A stretch of DNA of 64,000 bases from contig OY970298.1 of the NCBI GenBank assembly GCA_963716215.1, forward strand, positions 1,550,001 through 1,614,000, in the 5' to 3' direction. Shown piece after piece: positions 34,371 through 41,530 of the stretch. The DNA is from JACVRW01 sp963716215 (GTDB taxonomy: Bacteria; Actinomycetota; Thermoleophilia; Solirubrobacterales; Thermoleophilaceae). A model generated the notes under the pieces. It was not told the origin of the DNA. It was given only the letters and a program-made list of their open reading frames with translations, and did no database searches. Both the position numbers and the translations under genes were made by a program. The stretch's first letter is position 1, and every line of letters starts with the position of its first letter.

Positions 34371-35885
34371 ATGGCGGTCGTGCAGGGCGAGAACCCGCTC
34401 GTGCAGGGTCTGGAGCGGCTCCCGATCCACCCCACGACGATGGTCATCTTCGGCGGCACCGGGGACCTCGCGCACCGGAAGCTGCTGCCGGCGATCTACA
34501 ACCTCGCGCACGAGGGAGCACTGCCGGAGCGCTTCAACCTGATCGCTGTATCGCGCTCGGACATCCCGCACGACGACTACCGCGGGATGGCGAAGGAGTC
34601 GATCGTCAAGTACTCGCGCCGCAAGCCGGACGACCAGGTGCTCGACAAGCTGCTCGCCCAGGTGCGCTACGTACCGGGCACGTTCGACGACGACTCCGTC
34701 TACGGGCGCCTCGACGAGCAGCTCGAGGAGTTCGACTCCGAGGCCGGCATCGACTTCAACCGGCTCTTTTACCTGTCCACCTCGCCGACGTTCTTTCCCG
34801 TGATCGTCGGCAAGCTCGGCGAGCACGGCCTCAACCGCCACGACGGCGCCGAGGTGCGCGCGGTGATCGAGAAGCCGTTCGGCACGCGCCTGAGCGAGGC
34901 GCTCGACCTCAACCGCCAGGTGCTGTCGGTGCTCGACGAGTCGCAGGTCTTCCGCATCGATCACTACCTCGGCAAGGAGACCGTGCAGAACATGCTGGCG
35001 TTCCGTTTCGCCAACGGCATGTTCGAGCCGATCTGGAACCGCAACTACATCGACTACGTCCAGATCACGGCGGCCGAGGACCTGGGCATCGGGTCGCGCG
35101 CGGGCTACTACGACGGCGCCGGGGCGCTGCGCGACCTGGTCGAGAACCACATGATGCAGCTGCTCACGCTGATCTTCATGGAGCCGCCGGTGACCTTCAC
35201 CGCCGACGACGTCCGCGACGAGAAGGTCAAGGTGCTGCACGCGATCAAGCCCGTCGACGTCGAGCACACGGTGCGCGCCCGCTACACGGCGGGCATGGCC
35301 GAGGGCAAGGAGGTGCACGGGTACGTCGAGGAGGAGGGCGTGCCGGCCGACTCGCAGACCGAGACCTACGCCGCGCTGCGTCTGGAGGTCGACAACTGGC
35401 GCTGGGCCGGCATCCCGATCTACATGCGCACCGGCAAGCGCCTGGCGCGCAAGATCACCGAGATCGCAATCACGCTCAAGCCGGTTCCCCACCTGGCGTT
35501 CGAGTCGGACGGCTCTGTCGGGGTGCAGCCCAACCAGCTCGTGCTCACGATGCAGCCGAACGAGGGCGTGTCGCTCTCGCTCGGGGCGAAGATCCCGGGC
35601 ACGCGCATGCGGATCAGGCCGGTGAACATGGAGTTCCTCTACGGCACCGCGTTCCTGTCGCAGTCGCCCGAGGCCTACGAGCGGCTGATCCTCGACGCGA
35701 TGCGCGGCGACGCCACGCTGTTCACGCGCGACGACGAGGTCGAGGCCCAGTGGCGCGTGATCGACCCGATCATCGAGGCGTGGGGAGGCGGCACGCCGCC
35801 GCTGGTCGAGTACGCGGCCGGCACCGCCGGACCGGCGGAGGCCGACAACCTGCTCGCGCCGGGGCACAAGTGGCGGACGATCTGA
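34371..35885 (+). CDS. zwf: Glucose-6-phosphate 1-dehydrogenase
   Basis: First enzyme of the oxidative pentose-phosphate pathway. 504 residues. Nucleotide loop VIFGGTGDLAHRKLLPAIY, with AVSRSD placing an Arg next to the 2'-phosphate as in NADP-using forms. The active-site motif RIDHYLGKETVQN (catalytic His and the substrate Lys) is intact, followed by NVxF-type segment LAFRFANGMFEPIWN. The C-terminus ends APGHKWRTI. It starts 4 bases after gnd and is followed 4 bases later by opcA, the standard actinobacterial and cyanobacterial pairing. Confidence 0.97.
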   Translation: MAVVQGENPLVQGLERLPIHPTTMVIFGGTGDLAHRKLLPAIYNLAHEGALPERFNLIAVSRSDIPHDDYRGMAKESIVKYSRRKPDDQVLDKLLAQVRYVPGTFDDDSVYGRLDEQLEEFDSEAGIDFNRLFYLSTSPTFFPVIVGKLGEHGLNRHDGAEVRAVIEKPFGTRLSEALDLNRQVLSVLDESQVFRIDHYLGKETVQNMLAFRFANGMFEPIWNRNYIDYVQITAAEDLGIGSRAGYYDGAGALRDLVENHMMQLLTLIFMEPPVTFTADDVRDEKVKVLHAIKPVDVEHTVRARYTAGMAEGKEVHGYVEEEGVPADSQTETYAALRLEVDNWRWAGIPIYMRTGKRLARKITEIAITLKPVPHLAFESDGSVGVQPNQLVLTMQPNEGVSLSLGAKIPGTRMRIRPVNMEFLYGTAFLSQSPEAYERLILDAMRGDATLFTRDDEVEAQWRVIDPIIEAWGGGTPPLVEYAAGTAGPAEADNLLAPGHKWRTI

Positions 35886-35889
35886 CCCG

Positions 35890-36951
35890 ATGACCGACGC
35901 CGGGGGCATCTGGAGCGAGCAGGACACCACCCCCGGCGCCATCGAGGCGGCGCTACGCGGGCTGCTGCAAGAGCAGTACGCGCGCGACGGGGCGTGCTCG
36001 CCGGCGCGCGTGCTCAACCTCGTCGTGGTGGTCGACCGCGAATGGCGCGGCGAGATCCTCAACCGCCTGGAGCGCGTCGGGCGCTACCACCCGTCGAGGC
36101 TGATCCTGTGCGCCGTGGAGGAGGGCCGCACGACCATCGACGCGACGGTGGCGATCACGACCGACGGCGATCCGGCGCCCGGGGAGATGGCGTTGGTGCG
36201 CGAGCGCCTGGTGCTCGATCTCGGCCCGCGCCACCTGGAGAAGCTCGGCACGATCGTCGACCCGCTGGTGGTCACGGACATCGCGACGGTCACCTGGTCT
36301 CCGCACGGGCACCCCGAGGCCGTCGACGCGATGCTGCACCTGTCGCAGGTGATCCTGGTCGACTCCGTCAACGAGCTGGACCCGCGCTCGGCGGTCGACC
36401 GCGCCGGCGAGCTGGCGGCGGACGCCTACGTGGTGGACCTGGCCTGGCTGCGCTCCACGCCGTGGCGCGAACGCGTCGCGTCGACCTTCGACCCATCGCA
36501 GTGGCGCGAGGAGCTGGGGCGGATCAGCGCGGTAACGGTGCGCCACCACCCGCAGTCGGCGGTCGCGGGCCTGCTGTTCTGTGGCTGGCTGGCCGCGCGG
36601 CTGGGCTGGGAGCCGGCCTCGCTGCTGAGCGCGGACGGGTCGCTGCACGGCAAGGCACACGGGCGCCGACAGGACGTGGCGCTCAAGCTGGAGCCGGATC
36701 CGAGCATGTCGGTGCCGGGGCTGGCCGCGGTGGAGATCGAGACGGCCAGCGGGATGAGCATCGCGCTCAATCGCGGGCCCGGCGGCCTGACCGCGCGGCG
36801 CCGCGACCGCAAGGGCCGCGAGTCCTCCTGGACGGTGCTGGGCGCGTCGCGCGGCGAGGCGGGCATCCTGGGCGAGGGCATCCGCCAGGCCCTGCTGCGC
36901 GACCCCGTGTACGCGCGGGCGCTCGAGCAGGCCGAGGCGATGGTTGCCTAG
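35890..36951 (+). CDS. opcA: Glucose-6-phosphate dehydrogenase assembly protein OpcA
   Basis: Allosteric or assembly partner of Zwf. 353 residues. The family pattern is visible from ACSPARVLNLVVVV and the HPSRLILC segment to PLVVTDIATVTWSP, with a C-terminal domain (about 210-350) that includes VRHHPQSAVAGLLFCGWLAARLGW. Directly downstream of zwf with a 4-base gap, so the two are made in similar amounts. No enzyme motif is expected in this family. Assignment rests on both sequence and position. Confidence 0.92.
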   Translation: MTDAGGIWSEQDTTPGAIEAALRGLLQEQYARDGACSPARVLNLVVVVDREWRGEILNRLERVGRYHPSRLILCAVEEGRTTIDATVAITTDGDPAPGEMALVRERLVLDLGPRHLEKLGTIVDPLVVTDIATVTWSPHGHPEAVDAMLHLSQVILVDSVNELDPRSAVDRAGELAADAYVVDLAWLRSTPWRERVASTFDPSQWREELGRISAVTVRHHPQSAVAGLLFCGWLAARLGWEPASLLSADGSLHGKAHGRRQDVALKLEPDPSMSVPGLAAVEIETASGMSIALNRGPGGLTARRRDRKGRESSWTVLGASRGEAGILGEGIRQALLRDPVYARALEQAEAMVA

Positions 36952-36954
36952 GAT
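36949..36954 (+). promoter_or_regulatory. Putative -10 box (TAGGAT) for VOC gene
   Basis: TAGGAT overlaps the opcA stop codon TAG and ends 7 bases before the ATG at 36962. It is the best match to a -10 consensus among the TAGNNT boxes in this window. Confidence 0.45.
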
Positions 36955-36961
36955 CCAGGTT

Positions 36962-37333
36962 ATGGCTCTGATCAGCGGGACCGACTTCATCACCGTGTCG
37001 ACGCGCGACTTCGAGGCGGCGCGGCGCTTCTACGGCGAGGTGCTGGGGCTCGAGTTCTCGAAGCAGTGGGGCAGCATGCCCGCCGGCGAGTTCGAGACGG
37101 GCAACCTCACGATCGCCGTCATGCAGTCGGACGCGTTCGGCCAGGAGTTCCAGTCCAACAACAGCCCGATCGAGTTTCACGTCGACGACTTCGAGGCGGC
37201 CCGCGCCGAGCTGGAGTCGCGCGGGATCGAGTTCAGGGGCGAGACGCTCGACTCCGGCGTGTGCTTCCAGGCCTTCTTCGAGGACCTGGACGGGAACGCG
37301 CTGGCGATTCACCACCGCTACGCGCCCGCCTAG
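36962..37333 (+). CDS. VOC (glyoxalase/bleomycin-resistance) fold protein
   Basis: A 123-residue vicinal-oxygen-chelate protein made of two beta-alpha-beta-beta-beta units. Unit 1: FITVSTRDFEAARRFYGEVLGLEF; unit 2 starts at IEFHVDDFEAARAELESRG and ends with FFEDLDGNALAIHHRY. Candidate metal ligands are His and Glu in EFHVDD and the C-terminal NALAIHH. Substrate unknown; possible roles include aldehyde detoxification. It follows opcA by 10 bases but may also have its own leaderless start. An ATG at 36944 would overlap opcA and is less likely. Confidence 0.85.
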   Translation: MALISGTDFITVSTRDFEAARRFYGEVLGLEFSKQWGSMPAGEFETGNLTIAVMQSDAFGQEFQSNNSPIEFHVDDFEAARAELESRGIEFRGETLDSGVCFQAFFEDLDGNALAIHHRYAPA

Positions 37334-37343
37334 GTGATGGCAG

Positions 37344-37363
37344 CCGGGGGCTCGCGCCCCCGG
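37344..37363. terminator. GC-rich hairpin after pentose-phosphate operon
   Basis: Perfect 8-base arms CCGGGGGC and GCCCCCGG with a TCGC loop, 10 bases past the VOC stop. No T-tract. Likely the transcript end of the operon. Confidence 0.5.
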
Positions 37364-37415
37364 ACCCCCGAGGCACGCTGGCCTGCCGCGCTGGGCTCGC
37401 GCCCCCGGGCCCCCG
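37348..37415. repeat. Two direct copies of a GC-rich hairpin unit
   Basis: A 16-base unit GGGCTCGCGCCCCCGG occurs at 37348-37363 and again at 37393-37408. Each is followed by one base and CCCCCG, so the match extends to 23 bases with one difference. Both can fold with a TCGC loop. They lie in the 264-base gap before the DUF4287 gene; the rest of the gap shows no gene. Confidence 0.6.
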
Positions 37416-37597
37416 CCCGGTTATCCTGTCTGCGGCGCCCGTTCCGCGCCCAACCTCCGATTCCGGCGCTCACGCCGCCGGCTCTAGCGGGGGCAAAGGG
37501 GGCCTCGAGCCGTCGGAACGCCGGTGTGGAAGTTGCCCTTTCCGGTGGGGCGTCGTGAGCGTGAGTCGCGGGGCCGCCGCCACGAGGGGAGCACCAC

Positions 37598-38257
37598 ATG
37601 ACCGCACGGAAGTCGTTCAAGCGCCTCGTCCGCACCCGCATGCAGAAGACGGGCGAGAGCTACACCGCGGCGCGCGCGTCGCTGCTGGCCGCCGAGAACC
37701 CGGCTGAGACCGACCCCGCCGCCCCGACGATGTCCGACGCCGCCATCCGGCGCCGCACCGGCCGGGGCTGGGAGGAGTGGTTCGACCTGCTCGACGAGTG
37801 GGGTGCCGCCGAGCGCAGCCACAAGGAGATCGCGAGCTGGCTCGCGGACGAGCAGGAGACCGGCGGATGGAGCTCGCAGGCGGTCACGGTCTCGTACGAG
37901 CGCGCCCGCGGCATGCGCGCCGTCGGGGAGCGGCCGGACGGCTTCTCGATCACCGCGAGCAAGACGGTGGCGGTTCCCGTGGAGCAGCTCTACGACGCCG
38001 TCCTCGACGAATCGCAGCGCCGGCGCTGGCTGCCGGACACACCGCTGCGCGAGCGCACGGCCACGCGTCCGAAGGGGGCTCGGTTCGACTGGGGCGACGG
38101 CGACACGCGCATCGTCGTCTGGTTCGCCGACAAGGGCGAGGCCAAGAGCACGATCGCGCTCGCCCACGAGCGGCTCCCCGACGGCGCGGAGGCGGAGCGC
38201 ATGAAGGCGTTCTGGCGCGCGCGCGTCAGCGAGCTCAAGGAGCTGCTGGAGGCATAG
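37598..38257 (+). CDS. DUF4287 / SRPBCC-like protein
   Basis: A 219-residue soluble protein of a widespread actinobacterial family of unknown function. Residues 1-35 (KSFKRLVRTRMQKTGESYTA) form a basic segment. About 45-105 is the DUF4287-type helical region (TGRGWEEWFDLLDEWGAAERSH). From SKTVAVPVEQLYDAVLDES to the end is a START/AHSA1-like domain with RRRWLP and an acidic-basic C-terminus. The possible ligand-binding pocket has no known ligand. ATG follows a GGGGAGCACC ribosome binding site. Upstream is the repeat-bearing 264-base gap. Confidence 0.82.
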   Translation: MTARKSFKRLVRTRMQKTGESYTAARASLLAAENPAETDPAAPTMSDAAIRRRTGRGWEEWFDLLDEWGAAERSHKEIASWLADEQETGGWSSQAVTVSYERARGMRAVGERPDGFSITASKTVAVPVEQLYDAVLDESQRRRWLPDTPLRERTATRPKGARFDWGDGDTRIVVWFADKGEAKSTIALAHERLPDGAEAERMKAFWRARVSELKELLEA

Positions 38258-38260
38258 CGC

Positions 38261-39535
38261 TCAGACGGGCTGGTCGGCGGCGTCGAGCTCTTCGGACTCG
38301 GCGAAGTCGGCCGGCGCGTTCTGGCGGCGCGACAGCGCCAGGCACGGCAGCGCGAGCACCGAGATGCCAGCACCGATCAGGTAGGACGGTGCGTAGCCCC
38401 AGACGTCCGCGGCCCGGCCCAGCGCCGGCTGGGACCAGACACCGCCGGTCGAGGTCATCATCGAGTCGAAGGAGAGGATCGTGGCGCGCTGGCGCGACGG
38501 GATCATCCCGTTGAGGTAGGCCTGGCGGATCGGCAGCGTGGCCGCGAACAGCAGGCCCCAGACCACGATCAGCGCGATTACCGCCCAGAAGCTTTCGAAG
38601 ACTCCGATCAGGCCGAGCGTCGCGACGCTCAGCGACGCGGTCGCGATCAGCGCCGAGGTGCGGCGGCGGAACAGCCTCCTGATCCGCGGCGCCGCCAGCC
38701 CGCCGGCGATCTGGGCACCCGCGACGATCGCGGCCACCAGGCCGGCGATCTGGTACGCCTCCGGGTCGCCATAGAGCTCGAGCAGGTAGGGCTGGAGGGC
38801 GTAGAAGGCGTAGAAGCCGATGCCGCCGGTGAACAGGGCCTCGACCATCAGCCACTTGACGGGCGGCCGGCGCCACCCGTAATCGATCGAGTTGGCCGCG
38901 ATCTTGCGCATCTCCGCGAGCGGCCGGCCGCGCTCCGCCGGGGTGAAGCCGACGTCGTGCATCATCCGGAACGCGAGCGCGAACATGACGACCAGGACCA
39001 CGCCGCGCAGCACGAACGGCACGCCCAGGCTGGTCTGCTGGGCGATCCAGCCGCCCGCGACCGAGCCGCTCAGCATCGCCGCGCCGCCGGCCACCTGACC
39101 GCGCCCGAAGACCGACTCGAGCTGGCCCGTGAACCCGGTGGCGGTGAGCGCGTCCACGAGCCATGCCTCCACGGCGCCCGAGAAGAAAGTGAACCCGAGG
39201 CCGAGCAGCAGCGAGGCGCCCGCCCACTGCCAGAAGGGCGCCTCGATCTGCCAGAGCAGCACGTACAGCAGCGTGGAGGCGGCGAGCGTCACCGTTCCGA
39301 GCAGGTAGGAGGTGCGGCGCCCGATCGTGTCGGCCACGATGCCGGTCGGCACCTCGAACAGCACCATGCCGGCGGTGAAGCACGCGTTGGCCGCGAACGC
39401 CTCCAGGTTCGAGAGCCCGGCGTCGAGCAGGAAGATCGTGTTGATCCCCCAGATGAACGAAGCCGCGAGCGTGTTCCCGAACAGGAGCACCAGGTAGGTG
39501 CGCTGGATGGAGTAGGGGGTTGGCATCGGTTGCAT
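38261..39535 (-). CDS. MFS transporter
   Basis: Major facilitator protein of 424 residues with 12 hydrophobic segments. The family loop between helices 2 and 3 reads GIVADTIGRRTSYLLG. The second half has an equivalent RIRRLFRRRTSALIA loop. The pattern resembles drug/metabolite exporters. The ATG at 39535 is preferred; 39526 is equally possible, and the longer reading to 39604 overlaps the divergent dinB control region. Ends 3 bases from the convergent DUF4287 stop. Substrate unknown. Confidence 0.88.
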   Translation of the reverse strand: MQPMPTPYSIQRTYLVLLFGNTLAASFIWGINTIFLLDAGLSNLEAFAANACFTAGMVLFEVPTGIVADTIGRRTSYLLGTVTLAASTLLYVLLWQIEAPFWQWAGASLLLGLGFTFFSGAVEAWLVDALTATGFTGQLESVFGRGQVAGGAAMLSGSVAGGWIAQQTSLGVPFVLRGVVLVVMFALAFRMMHDVGFTPAERGRPLAEMRKIAANSIDYGWRRPPVKWLMVEALFTGGIGFYAFYALQPYLLELYGDPEAYQIAGLVAAIVAGAQIAGGLAAPRIRRLFRRRTSALIATASLSVATLGLIGVFESFWAVIALIVVWGLLFAATLPIRQAYLNGMIPSRQRATILSFDSMMTSTGGVWSQPALGRAADVWGYAPSYLIGAGISVLALPCLALSRRQNAPADFAESEELDAADQPV

Positions 39536-39597
39536 GGATAGAGACCGCGGCGGTGGGCGAGAGTAATCGAAGCCTCCGATTCCGCCGCTCCATCCTG

Positions 39598-39611
39598 CGA
39601 ACATATGTTCG
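39598..39611. promoter_or_regulatory. LexA (SOS) box overlapping dinB start
   Basis: CGAACATATGTTCG is a perfect 14-base palindrome and matches the Gram-positive/actinobacterial LexA box CGAAC-N4-GTTCG exactly. The ATG at 39605 is inside it and a GTG in frame begins at its last base (39611). LexA bound here would block transcription of the DNA polymerase gene until DNA damage. Confidence 0.85.
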
Positions 39612-40798
39612 TGTCAGGCCAGGCCACGATCTTGCACGCGGACCTCGACGCCTTCTACGCGTCGGTAGAGCAGCGAGACAGCCCGCGGCTGCGCGGGCGG
39701 CCGGTGATCGTGGGAGCCGGGGTCGTGCTCGCCGCGAGCTACGAGGCCAAGGCCCACGGCGTCCGGACGGCGATGGGCTGCAGCCGGGCGCTACGGCTGT
39801 GCCCGCGGGCGGTGGTGGTGCCGCCGCGCATGTCGGCCTACACCGAGGCCAGCCGTGCCGTGTTCGAGCGCTTCGAGGACACCACGCCGCTGGTGGAGGG
39901 GCTGTCGATCGACGAGGCCTTCCTCGACGTGCGCGGGCTCGAGCGGATCTCCGGCACGCCGACCGAGATCGCGGTCCGGCTGCGCCGCGACGTGCTCGAG
40001 CGAGTCGGGTTGCCGATCACGATCGGCGTGGCGCGGACCAAGTTCCTCGCGAAGGTGGCCAGCGGCGTTGCCAAGCCCGACGGCCTCCTGGTCGTGCCGC
40101 CGGACGGTGAGCTCGAGTTCCTCCACCCGCTGCCCGTCGAGCGCCTCTGGGGGGTGGGTGCGGTCACCGGCTCGAAGCTCCGCGCGCGCGGGATCGAGAC
40201 CGTCGGCCAGGTGGCGCGGCTCGGCGAGGCGGCCCTCGTTTCGATGCTGGGGCGCGGGTCGGGACGGCACATCCACGCGCTCTCGCACAACCAGGACGTG
40301 CGGAGGGTGCGGGTGGGGCGCCGGCGCGGCTCTGTGGGCGCCCAGCGGGCGCTCGGCCGCCGCGGGCCGAAGTCGCCCGAGTACCTCGACGCAACGGTCG
40401 TCGCGCTCGTGGATAGGCTCGCCCGGCGCCTTCGCGCCGCCCGGCGTGTCTGCCGCACCGTGGTGCTGCGGCTTCGCTTCGACGACTTCGCGCGCGCCAC
40501 GCGCTCGCACACGCTGGCCGAGGCGACCGCCCACACGGGCACGATCCTCATCACGGCGCGAGGGCTGCTGGCTGTCGCCATGCCGATGATCGAGCAGCGT
40601 GGCGTGACGCTCGTCGGCGTGGCCCTCGGCAACCTCGAGAACGACGATGCGGTGCAGCTCGCGTTCCCGCTCGACCGCCAGCGCGCCCTCGACGCGACGC
40701 TCGACGACGTGCGTGACCGATTCGGCCCGAACGCCATCACGCGCGCGGTCCTGCTCGGCCGCGACCAGGGGATCAGCGTGCCGCTGCTGCCCGACTGA
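39605..40798 (+). CDS. dinB: DNA polymerase IV (Y-family, DinB)
   Basis: Error-prone translesion polymerase, 397 residues. The palm motif ILHADLDAFYASVEQ holds the first catalytic Asp, the steric gate region and YxR-type AASYEAKAHGVRTAM follow, and LSIDEAFLDV gives the catalytic SIDEAFLD. Helix-hairpin-helix segment LWGVGAVTGSKLRARGI, then the little-finger domain from about residue 240. The C-terminus has no clear QLxLF-type clamp motif (nearest is VQLAFPL). The ATG lies inside the LexA box; an in-frame GTG at 39611 two codons later may be the true start. Confidence 0.95.
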   Translation: MFVSGQATILHADLDAFYASVEQRDSPRLRGRPVIVGAGVVLAASYEAKAHGVRTAMGCSRALRLCPRAVVVPPRMSAYTEASRAVFERFEDTTPLVEGLSIDEAFLDVRGLERISGTPTEIAVRLRRDVLERVGLPITIGVARTKFLAKVASGVAKPDGLLVVPPDGELEFLHPLPVERLWGVGAVTGSKLRARGIETVGQVARLGEAALVSMLGRGSGRHIHALSHNQDVRRVRVGRRRGSVGAQRALGRRGPKSPEYLDATVVALVDRLARRLRAARRVCRTVVLRLRFDDFARATRSHTLAEATAHTGTILITARGLLAVAMPMIEQRGVTLVGVALGNLENDDAVQLAFPLDRQRALDATLDDVRDRFGPNAITRAVLLGRDQGISVPLLPD

Positions 40799-40820
40799 GA
40801 CGGTCTGGCAGGATGGGGTC

Positions 40821-41135
40821 ATGGCCGACTGCGACCACCGCGACCGCATCGCCGTCCACCAGCTGCCGGAGGCCGTCGACGGGTGCGAGGAGTGCCTCGC
40901 CGACGGATCTCCATGGCTGCACCTGCGCATCTGCCTCGAGTGCGGCCACGTCGGTTGCTGCGACAGCTCTCCCAACCGGCACGCGACCGCGCACGCCGAC
41001 GCGACCGGGCACGTGCTGATCCGCTCGCTTCAGCCCGGTGAGGATTGGGGCTGGTGCTACGCCGACCAGGTGGGCATTCCGACGCCGGAGGTGCACGGCT
41101 CCACCAGCATCCCGCCGTCCCCCCTCGGGGGCTGA
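40821..41135 (+). CDS. UBP-type zinc-finger protein
   Basis: A 104-residue protein that is almost entirely a zf-UBP domain, the fold that binds ubiquitin C-termini in eukaryotes but is also found alone in actinobacteria. Zinc-type residues: CEECL, LRICLECGHVGCCDSS, HATAHADATGHVL and WCY, giving the usual Cys/His pattern. ATG at 40821. Its TGA overlaps the next ATG by one base. Function in bacteria is unknown to me; a link to small-protein tagging is speculation. Confidence 0.85.
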   Translation: MADCDHRDRIAVHQLPEAVDGCEECLADGSPWLHLRICLECGHVGCCDSSPNRHATAHADATGHVLIRSLQPGEDWGWCYADQVGIPTPEVHGSTSIPPSPLGG

Positions 41136-41530
41136 TGACCCAGAACGCCAACAAGGAGCTTGTCCGCCGCTTCTACGGCGAGGTGATCAACGCGCAGGAC
41201 CTGGACGCGATCGACCGCCTGCTGAGCGCGGACTTCGTGCACAACGGCGAGCAGCGTGGGCGGGAGGGCCAGCGCCGGGGCGTCGCGGCTTTCCTGACGG
41301 CGTTCCCGGACCTCAGCAACGAGATCCTGATCGTGGTCGCCGAGGGCGACCTCGTCGCCGCCCATCAGCGCTGGCGGGGCACCCACAGCGCGGAGTTTCT
41401 CGGCGTCGCGGCGACCGGGAGGGCGGTCGAATTCACCTCGACCGCGATCCTGCGCGTCGAGGACGGCATGATCGCCGAGGCGTGGGACGAGGTGGACCTC
41501 CTCGGCCTGCGCTCGCAGCTCGGCGACTAG
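41135..41530 (+). CDS. SnoaL-like / ester cyclase fold protein
   Basis: A 131-residue NTF2-like protein. The pattern ELVRRFYGEVINAQDLDAID, DFVHN, GVAAFLTAFPDL, VVAEGDLVAAHQRWRGTH and ATGRAVEFTSTAILRVEDG matches the SnoaL polyketide-cyclase-like family, many members of which have unknown substrates. The ATG overlaps the zinc-finger gene stop. An earlier in-frame ATG at 41045 overlaps that gene and is rejected. Its end overlaps the convergent c-di-GMP gene by 4 bases. Confidence 0.87.
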   Translation: MTQNANKELVRRFYGEVINAQDLDAIDRLLSADFVHNGEQRGREGQRRGVAAFLTAFPDLSNEILIVVAEGDLVAAHQRWRGTHSAEFLGVAATGRAVEFTSTAILRVEDGMIAEAWDEVDLLGLRSQLGD

